Assembly: GCA_035578175.1 (NCBI GenBank)
Contig: JAQMRL010000008.1
Location: forward strand, 61,064,541 to 61,128,540
Direction: 5' to 3'
Origin: Catonia carolina
Lineage: Eukaryota; Arthropoda; Insecta; Hemiptera; Achilidae
Length of the DNA: 64,000 bases
Shown here: piece by piece, positions 52,104 to 62,967 of the stretch
Numbering within the stretch: position 1 is the stretch's first letter
Layout of the letters: each line of letters starts with the position of its first letter
The notes under the pieces: generated by a model
Told to the model about the DNA's origin: nothing
The model's database searches: none
What the model saw: only the letters and a program-made list of their open reading frames with translations
Made by a program: the position numbers and the translations under genes

Positions 52104-52744
52104 AACGTGGTTTAGTAACGCTCAAATAATATGACTTTAAAAAACAAACTTTTTTACCGATACAAAAAATTTATTGTTCAGAAATATCAACATTGTTTTA
52201 CTTTGGTACAAAATGTGCAGGTGCTAGAATACATGCTGTTAATCACTCTAAAGACATGTTTCTGTTTCTCCGGAGACGTTTAAAAAATGTATGTTCAGTT
52301 TCAAGCCCAATTGTCACAGATGAAGTTGTGTCTACAAATTTGAAGAGAGGTTACAGAAACCCTTACTTCAATAGACTAAAAAACTTATTTTAACCATATT
52401 CATTTGGTAGTATCAAATATTTCCATCATGTACTAAATAATAATAATTATTATTTATTTATTTCTCCATTGCGTTACAATAAACCAGTACACACAAAAAC
52501 AAGGCTTTCATATCTAATACAAAGAAAATTCATTGTAAAAGCATTACATAAATAATACAAGTTAAGAATAAAGATAAATTAAAAATAAAATAAGGTAAGC
52601 CCTATTTCCAAGAAATAATCAAAAACTGAAAAAATATACACACCCACAGAAGAAAGGTAAAACCTATATTATACGTGGGCGGGAGCAAGCAGCTATAAAA
52701 ACACTTAAAAAGAAAGAATTTGTAAAAATTAAAATACTACAAGA
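52104..52744. other. AT-rich intergenic, nothing recognised
   Basis: The 66-codon frame at 52193-52393 (plus strand) has no recognisable motif. The sequence around it is AT-rich. Confidence 0.45.
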
Positions 52745-53105
52745 ATTAAAAACCAGTTAAATTTAAGGCATGACTGCAAACATATTCTCCACAACATCGG
52801 AATCGAGTGAAAGCAACCAACTTCTCAACAACAACCTGAACCGCTTAGGCAAAACATTGCCAGGCCTATGAGCACAGGGAAAAGCGTTATAAAATTTAAA
52901 ACTAAGAAACATAAAACCCCTCTGGAATAAGACACAATTCGGCTTTGGAAATCACAATTGATTATTTGACGACCACCTTGTAGCTCGTGATAATTCATCG
53001 GTAGCGACCAATCGGCCTTCATTCCCACTTTTGCGATAAAATACATCAAGAACTTTGTAGACATATAGGTATCTACCAGCAAGGTCTTATTTCTTATAAA
53101 AATAG
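52745..53105 (-). pseudogene. LINE ORF2 C-terminal remnant
   Basis: The minus strand reads DLAGRYLYVYKVLDVFYRKS, then ELSRATRWSSNNQL, PKPNCVLFQRGFMFLSFKFY and NAFP in one frame. 'Y.VL..FY........TR.....(L.)P.......F...GPK.FN.LP' is another LINE C-terminal pattern. Stops occur after NNQL and near the end, and upstream sequence is unrecognisable. The exact clade is undetermined. Confidence 0.5.
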
Positions 53106-54018
53106 GGCAAATATAATACTACCTTGTTTATCCGGACTTATTAGGATCTGAAGCGATCCAGAAAATAAAAAAATACGAATAAACAAGAAATCAGTAAAAA
53201 CAAAGTGTAACTGGAAAATGTATCTTTTCTTTATACTTCTTTGGACAGAAATACACTAATATGTTTATATAATACAACAATATTTACGAAGAAGTAAACG
53301 TTAAGTAGAAATAATTTGACACTATGCAACTACAACTATAACTACTACAACTAGTAGTAACTAGTAATAACTACTATAACTATATAACTACTATACAACT
53401 ACAAATACTACAACCTAAAGGCAAAATCAAAATAATCACGAGGATGAAAATGCCTAATTTTTAATGAATTAATAAGCAGTAAAATGAAATTTAGAATAGA
53501 GTACTTAAATAAAAATGAAAATGTAGACGCAAAAAATAAATATATTATTTTATTTGATAGAACATTTTTAAAACCTGCATGATGTTCTTTTATATTTTTC
53601 ATAATTTACAAATAATTATATAGTAAAACTATTACCTATTGTCTGTACTCGAAGAACTGCAGAAAGAACATCACGATTTGATGATGAATGCATTAGAAGT
53701 GTAGGTGGATTTAATTACACTCACAATCGCTTAGATTTCCGCTACATCCTCCGCATCTTCTACCCTTTCTCTATCCAGATGATACAATAGCTTAAATACC
53801 AAGTTAGGTTTCTCACTGATTACGTGCAGTACTATCGTCATTCAAAAATAAAGCTACATTATTTATTATAATTTTTCCTACAATATTAGGAAAAACCAAA
53901 ATCAAAATAATCACGAGGATGTAAATAAAAACCAATGCCTTTTTTATGGAATATTAAGCAGTAAATTAACAAACCACAAAGATAATTCTCATCTTTCTGG
54001 TTTTTCCCCGAACTAAAA
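53106..54018. other. Intergenic with a microsatellite and a short direct repeat
   Basis: 53330-53420 is a degenerate (ACTACA/ACTATA)n tract. AAAATCAAAATAATCACGAG then GATG occurs at 53424 and 53900, both followed within ~50 bases by AAGCAGTAAA, so ~75 bases were duplicated. A pogo-like word (TTATCCGGACTTATTAGG) lies at 53128. Confidence 0.5.
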
Positions 54019-54187
54019 TACAGTAGAGCGTCGAAAATCCGAACTAATTAGGACCATAGGCAGTTCAGATTATCGATTCGTTTGGAATTCGCACGACCTT
54101 TTAACAATGATAAATTGCCATTCCTTATTATAGGTACTAACAAAAGGGAGAGAGAAAAAATGTGCTGAATGTTTAAATATATATTGC

Positions 54188-54563
54188 CATATTGAATTAT
54201 TTGCATTCAATCTGTTAGTACCAAGGCTACAAAAAAAATATTTCTGTTTCTTATCACATTGTCATCCAATATATGACTGAATCATTTAAGAACAGAAGAG
54301 GTAGAGGTGTAAAAGACACTAATCAGAGTTATCTCCTCTGAAAGAAATGAATTTCATTATACAGCCAGACCCTGTGGTGAATAAAGTGAAGATGTCATTT
54401 GCAGGGTGGAAAGTAAAAGCTTTTCAGAAAACCTGGCATGCTGATAAGCATACTTTTCAACTCAGTGACGAAGGCTGGTAAACCACCTCACTCCTCGTTT
54501 TACTCAGTAAAACCTCTAGAGAATCAAACCAGCTTTTCGGCCGATTTTATGACTTAAACAACA
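54188..54563 (+). repeat. Family A repeat inside the pogo-like element
   Basis: It runs from TTGAATTATTTGCATTCAAT to TTTTATGACTTAAACAACAC. The first ~20 bases are missing. Its position shows it inserted after the DNA element. Confidence 0.85.
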
Positions 54564-54605
54564 CAACATATTGAATTGTGAAAATAAAAGAGCACTTCGT
54601 TTTTC

Positions 54606-54721
54606 TTTGTTTATTTAACGTCTCATCAACTACTGTGGTAATTAGCGACGACGTTGGGTTGTAACTGTGAATGAGTGAATGATAAAATGTTTTTTGTAAC
54701 GTATGAAAATTCCGTACCTGA
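54606..54721 (-). repeat. Family B SINE, 5'-truncated
   Basis: Reverse orientation: TTATTTAACGTCTCATCAAC, GTAATTAGCGACGACGTTGG, TTTTTTGTAACGTATGAAAA. It ends at TTCCGTACCTGAG before the tRNA-like boxes. Confidence 0.8.
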
Positions 54722-55289
54722 GCACTTTTGTTAAATTCATAAAACATTTCTGAGCTGTTTACTAATAAATTACACTGGATCATGAGATAAAAAATGAATA
54801 ATTTAGGCTACTAAAAATCACAAATTAACAACAAAGTAGATCAATTTTATAGTTTCTAATATTCACTTGATAAAATCACTTTTTTTTAAATTGTAATTAG
54901 CTTGGAAGTTATCTTTATTTGCAGCCAGATCCTTAGCCTAAAGAATCTTAAATGGAATCTTAAACGGTTTTAGAAGCTGTGTCTGGGTACTGTCAGACTG
55001 TTGAAACCACAATTTGGCAAACTCTGGGGCAGTAATGGTTCATCGTGCGCTGAGCCGACGTAGTTGTCCTCTTTTGAGTCACTCTTGTCGTCATTTTCGT
55101 TTCGAATAACTTGAAAAATATTAACAGAGTTAAAAATTATTTAACAGTTAAAATTATTAAAACAGTTAAATTATTAGTTAAATTTTTTTAGAGTTAAAAT
55201 TATGTGTAACAGAGTTACAAATGTATGCAATACAATAGGGTTGTTATGACTTTCGGATTATTAACGTTCGAATTTTCGACGCTCTACTG

Positions 55290-55727
55290 TAAAATAATTT
55301 TATTTCCTTAGCGGAGATTCTTGAAACATCTTTAAAAATCAAAAAGTCCAAAAAAACGAAAAGAACAGCTTTGTTAAAATAAGTTAAAATAATCGAAAAA
55401 TTAATATAACAGTAAAGTAATCTGTAAATCTCCAAACGATTAATTATAAAATATACAGGAACGAAAAAGTTCTGGACCCATTTTAAAATTATTACACAAT
55501 TTTTTCGTTCTTTTGTATGAGTACGTACATACAAAACCTTTCACTGATTGATTCAATCACTAATTCTTTAAACTCCTCACCTAGAAATCTTAAATTAAGC
55601 GAATTTGTTCCTTAGGGATTAACTAGATAAACTAAAGCATTTGTATTTCAACCGCTTGCGCCTAAGGGGTAAAAAGAGGGTAACAAGTAGTTACTCCTGA
55701 CATAAAATCAAATTAAATATATAGTGA
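55290..55727. other. AT-rich intergenic, nothing recognised
   Basis: No coding, repeat or terminal structure was recognised between the pogo-like element and the palindrome. Confidence 0.5.
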
Positions 55728-56163
55728 CCAGCCAAACAAAACAAAATTATGTATAATACTCACCTCAGAGTGTTACATGATATTCGAGATATCTTTCGTC
55801 TCTCTCGGAGACATCATCAGGAACACACTACACGAATAACACAAAATACATATTACACATAAAACACATACGGTCGAAGACCACGTCAATCAATTTAATT
55901 TATAGCATGCAACCATGTCACCATGTTTCGGCCGAATAGTCGCGCGTGACATAGTTGCATGCAATAAATTGAATTGATTGACATGGTCTTCGACCGTATG
56001 TATTTTATGTATAATATGTGTTTTGTGTGATTCGTGTAGTGTGTTTCTGATGATGTCTTCGAGAGAGACGATAGATATCTCGAATATCAGGTAATACTCT
56101 GAGGTGAGTATTATATATAATACTATATATATTATTATATATAATTTTCTTTTGGTTGGCTGG
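55728..56163. mobile_element. 436 bp palindromic MITE
   Basis: The left half (55728-55918) is nearly the exact reverse complement of the right half (55953-56163), with a ~35-40 base centre holding TGTTTCGGCCGAATAGTCGC. Ends are CCAGCCAAACAAAA and TTTTGGTTGGCTGG. Matching internal blocks include CGGTCGAAGACC/GGTCTTCGACCG and CTCAGAGT/ACTCTGAG. It is interrupted only by small changes and a short AT-repeat expansion near the right end (56113-56142). No ORF. A target duplication was not identified. Its transcript would form a ~190 bp hairpin. Confidence 0.85.
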
Positions 56164-56966
56164 GAATTATTTATTTAGTGTATGCAAATAAACGATATAA
56201 TGTTTAATAAAATAAAATAAAATTATAGTTAAGTCATAATTTATTTGTTTTTAAAGTTAAAGTAATACATATGTGTATATAATATGTATATACCACACCG
56301 ACGAACGATGATATCTAATAGATATCTCAAAATTTTAAACCACTCTAATTTTGACCACTTGTTCTTAAGAAGTAGAAAGAGTGTAACTATCCTAGAGAAA
56401 TAAAAAAAACATTCTATTTTCCATAAAGGCTGTAATTCGGATCGGCATTAGTTCTTTTAAACTGCCGCCTATAATAAGTAAAGAGTGGAATGAGATCGGC
56501 GAAAAGAAATAAACTAGTTTGTTTAATGCACTCCTCTTATGCTAGCAACAAAACCGCGTGCACCGCAAGGGCAATAATTGTAAGTACTGCACATAAGAAA
56601 ATAACAAGAACTCTAGCAAAGAATGTTTAAATATATAATTAATTCATTAAGGCCTTCACCCAGACTCCTATCCGATTTTGGAACGCAACATGTGTTTTCG
56701 GCATAAAGTGAATTGTCTGTTTTTCCTGTGTTTTATCCTAAGACAGAGATCAAATTACAAACATAAGAAACGTGCTTGAATTTAATGACGTGCAATCCAA
56801 AATAGCACACGATTAAACGTAGAGAAATAAGACAACTTATTTTTTACAGAGAACGCAAGCATTCAGAGATTGAATCAAAGGATCAAAGCCTACGGCCTTT
56901 AAACACTAATTTATCATATTTTTCGTTAAAATATTTTCAGTTGTTAAGGAAACCCTATGCCCACAA
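56164..56966. other. Intergenic, nothing recognised
   Basis: AT-rich with no coding frame and no repeat match. Confidence 0.5.
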
Positions 56967-57351
56967 ACAAGTAGCAGAGCAGGCGGAGTGTTAAATATTT
57001 TCACTCGATCTGCTAGTTCCAGGGCTACAAAAAATAGTTCCGTATCTTATCACTCAGTCAATTTTATAACTGAAGCATACAGAAGAGATACAGGTGTAAA
57101 ATACACTAGTCTAACTTATCTCCTCTGAAAATAATAAATTTCATTACACAGCAGACCCTTTGGTGAATTAAGTGAAGGTGTCATTTGCAGGGTGGAAAGT
57201 AGATGTTTTCAGAGAGCCTGCCATGCTGATAAGCGTACATTTCAACTCAGTGAGAAAGGCTGGTATGCCACCTCACTCCTCGTTTTATTCAGTAAAACCT
57301 CTAGATAATCAAATCAGCTTTTCGGCCGATATGATGACCTAAACAACACAA
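56967..57351 (+). repeat. Family A repeat, diverged full copy
   Basis: It runs from CAGAGCAGGCGGAGTGTTAA (the 5' edge is diverged) to GATATGATGACCTAAACAAC. It shares a small GATAATCAAA..AGCTTTTCGGCCGAT variant with 54188-54563, so these two form a subfamily. Confidence 0.85.
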
Positions 57352-57697
57352 GAAAACTCTCTTCGAGTAATCAGAACAATGAAAAGTAATACAGTTTACC
57401 ATAAACCTAAAGAATTCATATTAATTATTTGAAGATTACGACCGACGGTAAGTGGGTAGGTAACAATGAAATTATGGGGTCAAATTTAGAGAAACACTTA
57501 AATGCATGAGTACTTAAACATTCCATTTGTTAAAGAAGAAATATGCTCACGGAAAATATTACGTTAAATTGTCAGAACATATAAATCATTAGCTCTAAAT
57601 TTACTAGATAATAGTCAAACCCCCAGAAGTTTAAACGGCATTATGTCTTGGATCTCCGTGGCAGATTATAAAAAACAAAAACTAAAACAAAGAAAAG
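57352..57697. other. AT-rich intergenic, nothing recognised
   Basis: No coding or repeat content recognised between the family A and family D copies. Confidence 0.5.
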
Positions 57698-58580
57698 AAA
57701 TGTGGTGTGAAACACTCACACGACTTTCTTTTGCCAATGCAAATAATGCCCAATTTAACCTAACATTAGTTAAAACATAAACTTATTGTAATCATGAGTG
57801 AAAGACGCAAAATGAAAATCAACCTCAGTTTGGCTTAAAAATACGGTAAATCACTCTTTCACGCTAAACTAGATTCTGTAGAGAAAAATGCTTCAACTAA
57901 AAGTTGTAGATCTTTTAATTTCCCATAAATTTAATTATACAATTTTGTCGTAAAATGCATACTAAAGCTGAAATCGTTAAAAAATCGACTCTTTCACATG
58001 TTTTCGTAAGAAAAAAAACATAATATCGCTAATTACTGCTAAACTAAGCGTTATACAAAAAATGTTTGAAATAAAAGTTGTAGAATTTATAATTCCCTAC
58101 AACTTTTGTTATATACATTTTTGCGCTAAAATGCATCTTAAAGCAGCAATCTTAAAAAAACAATTTTTTTACGTAAAAACAGCCTCACCAAGAATTCAGC
58201 AAACATGGCGCCTACCCTATCTTGTAGAGCATAAAAATGTAGTAAATGAACCGATTTTTAAAAAAATTGTACGAGCCGTTTTTGAGAAAATCGCAAAAAA
58301 GTTAAAAATCACACTAATAAACTAATACTTCCGGTTGACCGATTTTGATTAAAATGTTCGTGTCGGGTCCAGTAGTGGTAAGTAACTTAAGTTTCAAGTT
58401 TCAAGTTTGTACCATGTTCCGTTCTTGAGATATTCTGTTCACAACACAGACCAATGCTAAAAACATGTTTTTTGGGTTTAGGGGGTCTGAAAACGTGTAG
58501 ATCCGGTGAAAACTCGATTTCAAAAAATCGACATGAAAACAATACTTTCCTTCCTTTATATTCATATATTCAAGAGAAAG
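57698..58580 (-). repeat. Family D repeat, complete uninterrupted copy
   Basis: From TGGTGTGAAACACTCACACG to ATTCATATATTCAAGAGAAAG, 883 bases. The left edge has ACTTTCTTTTGCCAATGC and the right edge its inverted relative (complement of ACTTTCTCTTGAATAT). It has both internal AAGTTGTAG modules. The 87-codon frame at 58062-58325 is incidental: the corresponding frame in the 15692 copy is shared only by repeat descent. Confidence 0.85.
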
Positions 58581-59399
58581 TAATTTACAAACTAAAATAA
58601 ATAATTAAACAAAAAATAAAAAAATAATTAACATAAATAACTAACACGCTAAATATTTTGATAAATACAATTACTTTTAACAACAATTTAGAATTTTAAA
58701 AAAATAGATAAATTGCATAAAATATAATTTTAGTTCTTTGTAATGGAAGGGCCTTAAAAAACCCCTCTCCTTCATGAATATTTTTTATTCTATCATTCAC
58801 TTAAAGTAGCTTCATACTGACTGTGTATACTAATTATTCAATAAAAAAAAAACATTCTGGACATTAACAGGGAATTGAAACGGAGACTTTTGGAGTAGTA
58901 AGTAGAGCACTTGCCGACTGACCCACCATTTCAAACTCTTCAATGAAATGAACTACATTACAATTAATACAGGTAATAAAATAAATTCAATGTGCAGCAA
59001 ATAAATTAAAATAACCTAAATACAGCACATAATTTATTTCAAATACTTTATTTAATAGATGCTGGTATTATGTAGACAGACGAGAGACTAAATATCGGTT
59101 AGCTGTTAAGATATTACGTATTATATTTAATAGGGTACATTTAATAATAACACGACAGTACAATAATGTAAATTATTAGTATTATTTTTTGAACCTGGCC
59201 CTGCAGCCTGATCACTTTCACTTGTGTTAAAGATATATTATTAGTAGAGAGAAAGCCAAACTGAATATGTTTACACAATATACTACTGATACAAATAAAT
59301 AAATATTATGTTATAAATAATTATATTTATTTATTTAAAGGCTGATAAACTGTTTGGTCATTGGCAAATAATTTCCTATAACCTTATCCAGTAATCGAT
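58581..59399 (-). other. Intergenic with a family E scrap
   Basis: AT-rich. 58852-58932 (ATTCTGGACATTAACAGGG, AATTGAAACGGAGACTTTTGG) resembles the reverse B-box region of family E. TTTAAAGGCTGATAAACTG at 59334-59352 could be a further SINE tail. Confidence 0.4.
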
Positions 59400-59535
59400 G
59401 CTCAAACAGCCTAATGGCTGGTTTCAACCCCTGTAGATTTTTACTAATGAAACGCAGAATGACAATTCACCCGCGCCTTTTTCATTAGACAAGACATTCC
59501 AGCATCAGAGCATTTACTTTTCCATTCAGTAAAAC
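59400..59535 (-). repeat. Family A repeat, fragment
   Basis: Reverse orientation with AACAGCCTAATGGCTGG, CCCCTGTAGATTTTTACTAA and CATTTACTTTTCCATTCAG. It is diverged and cut off where the Jockey LINE begins. Confidence 0.65.
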
Positions 59536-59539
59536 CTTT

Positions 59540-60216
59540 TCGGATAAAGATCCGATTGTAGCTTCACGGTATTTGTAAGATTTTCTGATATCCTTGCAAG
59601 ATTGGTTACAGAAGTGGAGGATTAAGGTGAATGAAACTAAGTCAGTCCATGTCACATTCACTCTACGTAGACGAACGTGCCCATCAGCAGTACTTAATGA
59701 CATTGTGGTGCCACAGTCAGAAGATGTGAAGTACCTGGGGCTTCATCTGGACCGCCGACTGACGTGGAAGAAACACATTTTGACGAAACGAAGACAAATT
59801 GGACTTGAAATTGAGAAATGCTTTTTGGTTAACTGGGAGACGCTCACAACTTTCAATTGAACCAAAACTGTTGCTATACGAGACAATATTCAAGCCGGTG
59901 TGGACGTACGGGATACAACTTTGGAGGACAACTAAAAATACCAATATTGACATTTTGGAACGTTTTCAAACAAAATTTTTACGATCATCTCTTAGGATAC
60001 CATGGTACATATGAAACAAATACATATATCTATAACGACATACGACTTAACTCAGTAAGACAGGAAATTACACGATTTAGCAAAACGTACGAACAAAGAC
60101 TAAACGGACATCCAAATCATCTCGCGATAAACATACTGGACAACAGTGACTATACGTTTACAAGACTTATAAGGTACAATGAGTTGGATTTAATTAACAG
60201 ATTCCAACACAGTTAA
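59540..60216 (+). pseudogene. Jockey-clade LINE ORF2, C-terminal third
   Basis: Joined frames give LQDWLQKWRIKVNETKSVHV, then VKYLGLHLDRRLTWKKHI, RRSQLSIEPKLLLYETIFKP and VWTYGIQLWRTTKNTNIDIL, ERFQTKFLRSS, and finally YEQRLNGHPNHLAINILDN and RLIRYNELDLINRF before a stop at 60214-60216. This is the region from just after the RT catalytic motif (D.....W...W.L..N..KS) to the Jockey C-terminus. A stop near 59575 and frameshifts near 59815 and 60005 break it. The 5' end abuts a family A fragment. Confidence 0.9.
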
Positions 60217-60460
60217 ATTTTTATTTTAGATATTTTTATGTGTATATGTGTAAATATTTTCTTTTTTATTTAAATTTTGAATCATTTCAAAATTAATTAA
60301 TTTTTTTAAATTACAAAAACTTATCTGTAACAATTATTATTAATGTATAATATTTTTGTAAATTTGTCTTTTCTATGTTAACCTTATTACTTATTGTTCT
60401 TGGTTTTTTTATAACAGAACAGATTGTAATTTTGCTGATTTGATAAAAAAAGAAAAAAAA
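60217..60460 (+). other. Jockey LINE 3' UTR and A-rich end
   Basis: An AT-rich 3' UTR ending CAGAACAGATTGTAATTTTG then GATAAAAAAAGAAAAAAAAG. The final CAGAACAGATTGTAA resembles the family C SINE end (GAACAGATTGCAA), as does TTATTGTTCT before it. Confidence 0.6.
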
Positions 60461-60507
60461 GTAAAACCTTCACTTCATATTACGGTTAAGTAATAAATTC
60501 CATACCT

Positions 60508-60655
60508 TTATTTTTTTTATTTATTTATTTTTTTTTTTTTGGTTTAACGTCCGACTGTTCTGCAATTACTGCTAATGCAGACGGTTAAACAAGGTAATTT
60601 TGATTAGTGTCATTTATACCTCTAATTTTCTGTTCTTAAATTCAGTAATTTATCT
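60508..60655 (-). repeat. SINE tail (alternative family B type) and family A scrap
   Basis: 60508-60590: T-rich tail and AACGTCCGACTGTTCTGC, AATTACTGCTAATGCAGACG, the alternative tail also seen at 18088. It is directly followed by 60596-60655, GATTAGTGTCATTTATACCTC and CTGTTCTTAAATTCAG, a minus-strand family A scrap. Confidence 0.65.
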
Positions 60656-61829
60656 TTCTTCAGTATACAGTAGATCCTTTTAATAAGCTCACGGCTAAAA
60701 CGATTTTCTGCTTAAAACGCGGTTTTCGTGAAGTCCTTTGATTAATAAGGTAAAACACGTGTATACTTTTCCGCAAGATCAATGATTTTGCAGACTAAAC
60801 ATTTTAAAATATGTTACCTAAAACCTCTAATAACATCTTCCAAAAATTATCCAAAATTTATGATTTACAACTAATTCCATCCGACATGGAAACCCATAAA
60901 AATATTTCATTAAAAATAACAATCTTACTTACATTGGTTCAGTTCAGATTTAAGTGGATTTCTAAAGTCTGACACCATTTAGCAATAAAAAGAGAATTAT
61001 CATGACAAATATCACAAAACACAGGCTATATCGTGCATAAAAAAAATCATAAAACTTTTTAGAAGATCTTAAGATATATACTTATAGATTTATTTTGGAT
61101 TTTCGAAGTTGACCAACTTTTACTTAACACCAATCATAAATAAAAGGATTTTAAGTTAAAATTATACACGATTCAATCAGTAATGCCGTAAAATGGATAA
61201 ATAAATCTGTATTTTAGATTACTTTTTCGAATATCAACAAATTAGTCACTTTTATTTATAATTTTGGTAACAGTTCTATAAGCTTCAGAAACAACAAGAT
61301 TGCTTATGGGAAAAAGAGAAACGCAATTATTTTAGGATGATAAAAATAATTACCAGTAATAATTTTTACAATAAAATTAAAAATTTATGGATTTTCCGCT
61401 TCATTATTCACGTATAATATTTTATGGATCATCAACCATGTTAAGGAAATAAAAATGTAAAAGTTTATAAACTAATCAAGGTTAATTACATTTACTCAAG
61501 TGGTCAAAAAACACTCGCAAAAACTAACCTTAATTAATACTGTATTAAGATAAAACATGTGATTGCAAATTTTTAATTATTGTATAAGAAATTCGTATAC
61601 ATTGTAAGTTTGTTTTTACAAACTGTATAAAATAAAATAAGAGAAGAATTATTTTTCCTTTTCTTTACGTCCATTGCAGCAAAATCTACAATTTATTCTG
61701 GTGTAGAAAATAATAAAGCAGATGGGTTTATCCTTATCAGTGATTACGTATCTTGATCGAAGAACACATCCCACTAGATGAACTTCGTAGATTGTTACTA
61801 GAGGAACTTCTTGTTACTTCAAAATTAAA
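60656..61829. other. AT-rich intergenic, nothing recognised
   Basis: No coding, repeat or terminal structure was recognised. Confidence 0.5.
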
Positions 61830-62882
61830 TTAAAAAAACCCTTTCATGCGACGACGCATCTCTTGGGTGTTGGCAATTTTAAAAAATAGCTTACTTTTTT
61901 TTCTTTTATGACCACATATGATCACTTTAGTTGTTTTGGATGGTTCTTCTACAATTTCTGCTTCTTGCTGTTCCAAAACTTTTTCATATTTTCAGATCTT
62001 ATCTTCTTTAGGTTCATCTGAACAAACCCCAATTGTGCCTGTTTTGATGGTTAATCGAACTTTGTGATTTCCCATTTGGTGTTTATACCAAGGTGTACGT
62101 TGCGTTAGGTCCTCCATGGTTAGGTCGAGTTCTTTCATGTCGTTTCGAATTTCTCTGAGCTTTTCCTATAGCTTTTTCAGATTTAGCGGCAAGTAGTTTT
62201 TCAGTGATTCTTCTTAGAAGGCGTGTTGCTGGAGTTCTCAGTTTGTGTTCTCAGTAAGAAAATTCTCTTTTTTCTCATTGCAATTGTGACTGGTTCTATA
62301 TCTTTGTAGACTTGTTCGTTGGGTAAAAGCCTGTATTGTCCATCGATTTGGTGTTTTTTGTTGAAAAAGTCCTTAAGATTCTTCTCTCAACTCTTCTAAG
62401 TTTCTCTTTGATCCCACCACTGTCGATGCTGAAGAGAGTTTCATTCGGTACATCACTTGAGATCTAAGAACTGATTTGAAGTGTTTAAGTTCGGTGTGTA
62501 TTGGTAGACTTTTTTTGTTGTATTTTTTTGGTGAGATGTTTTTCAATAGTGAGTTTGGCGATTCTCTTGTTCCAGGCGACCTTTTTCATTGCATTCGTAA
62601 TTAATGGTCTCGCCCAAATATTAAAAATTTTCAACTACATCTATAAAATTATCTCTGATGTCAATTTTGTTAATGCATAGTGTATCGATAATCATAAACT
62701 TGATTTTTCGTTAAATGTTTTAGTCCGATTTTATTTAATGTATCTTCTAGAGAGGTTATATTTTGTTGCCTGGTTTCTTGAAAATTGTTTGCAAGAAAAA
62801 CTAGATCGTCAGCAAACCCTTGCAAATTAATGCTATCCTTTGGCCGGCCAATTTTGTTGTTAAAGCTTACCTTTAACTTATG
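61830..62882 (-). pseudogene. LINE reverse transcriptase to C-terminus, decayed
   Basis: The minus strand from 62880 reads INLQGFADDLVFLANNFQET with the RT catalytic FADD, then NKIGLKHLTKNQV. After breaks it gives YLGETINYECN, LPNEQVYKDI, AMRKKRI and finally MRRRMKGFF close to 61835. The order (FADDL......, KIGL....K, YLG..I, .ELY...E.I....RKRR, MRRRMKGF) matches a large arthropod LINE group that, in my memory, is frequently annotated as 'craniofacial development protein 2-like' or RNA-directed polymerase in hemipterans. Many frameshifts and stops: dead. Confidence 0.7.
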
Positions 62883-62967
62883 GCAGAAACCATTAGTGAT
62901 TTTTCTGTATCTACTCTTTAAGAGGAATTGAATGACCCTATTTTTGTTTCCAAATTCCGACTTTGAA
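62883..62967 (-). repeat. Isolated satellite-type 2 monomer next to a LINE
   Basis: The reverse complement reads GTCGGAATTTGGAAACAAAA then ATTCAATTCCTCTTAAAGAG, TAGATACAGAAAAATCAC and TAATGG, matching type 2 monomers at 8324 and 8979 of the satellite. The last monomer of the array also ends with TAATGG. It is continuous with the RT frame of the neighbouring LINE. Confidence 0.75.

Larger units (their letters stand above)
54021..55289. mobile_element. pogo/Tigger-like DNA transposon, 1269 bp, nested insertions
   Basis: TA borders CAGTAGAGCGTCGAAAATCC at the left (54021), and the right end reads GGATTATTAACGTTCGAATT then TTCGACGCTCTACTG followed by TA (55290). The terminal inverted repeat CAGTAGAGCGTCGAAAAT is perfect for 18 bases, and the TA duplication and CAGT start fit the pogo/Tigger group. 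Inside lie a family A repeat and a family B SINE. A minus-strand acidic segment (NENDDKSDSKEDN, ~55040-55090) may be the C-terminal tail of a former transposase. No intact ORF remains. Confidence 0.8.

Noticed and set aside
52193..52393. 66-codon plus-strand frame
   Set aside because: No recognisable domain; could be a chance frame next to LINE debris.
53408..53602. 64-codon hydrophobic minus-strand frame
   Set aside because: Hydrophobicity follows from AT-rich codons; it overlaps a locally duplicated segment and a microsatellite.
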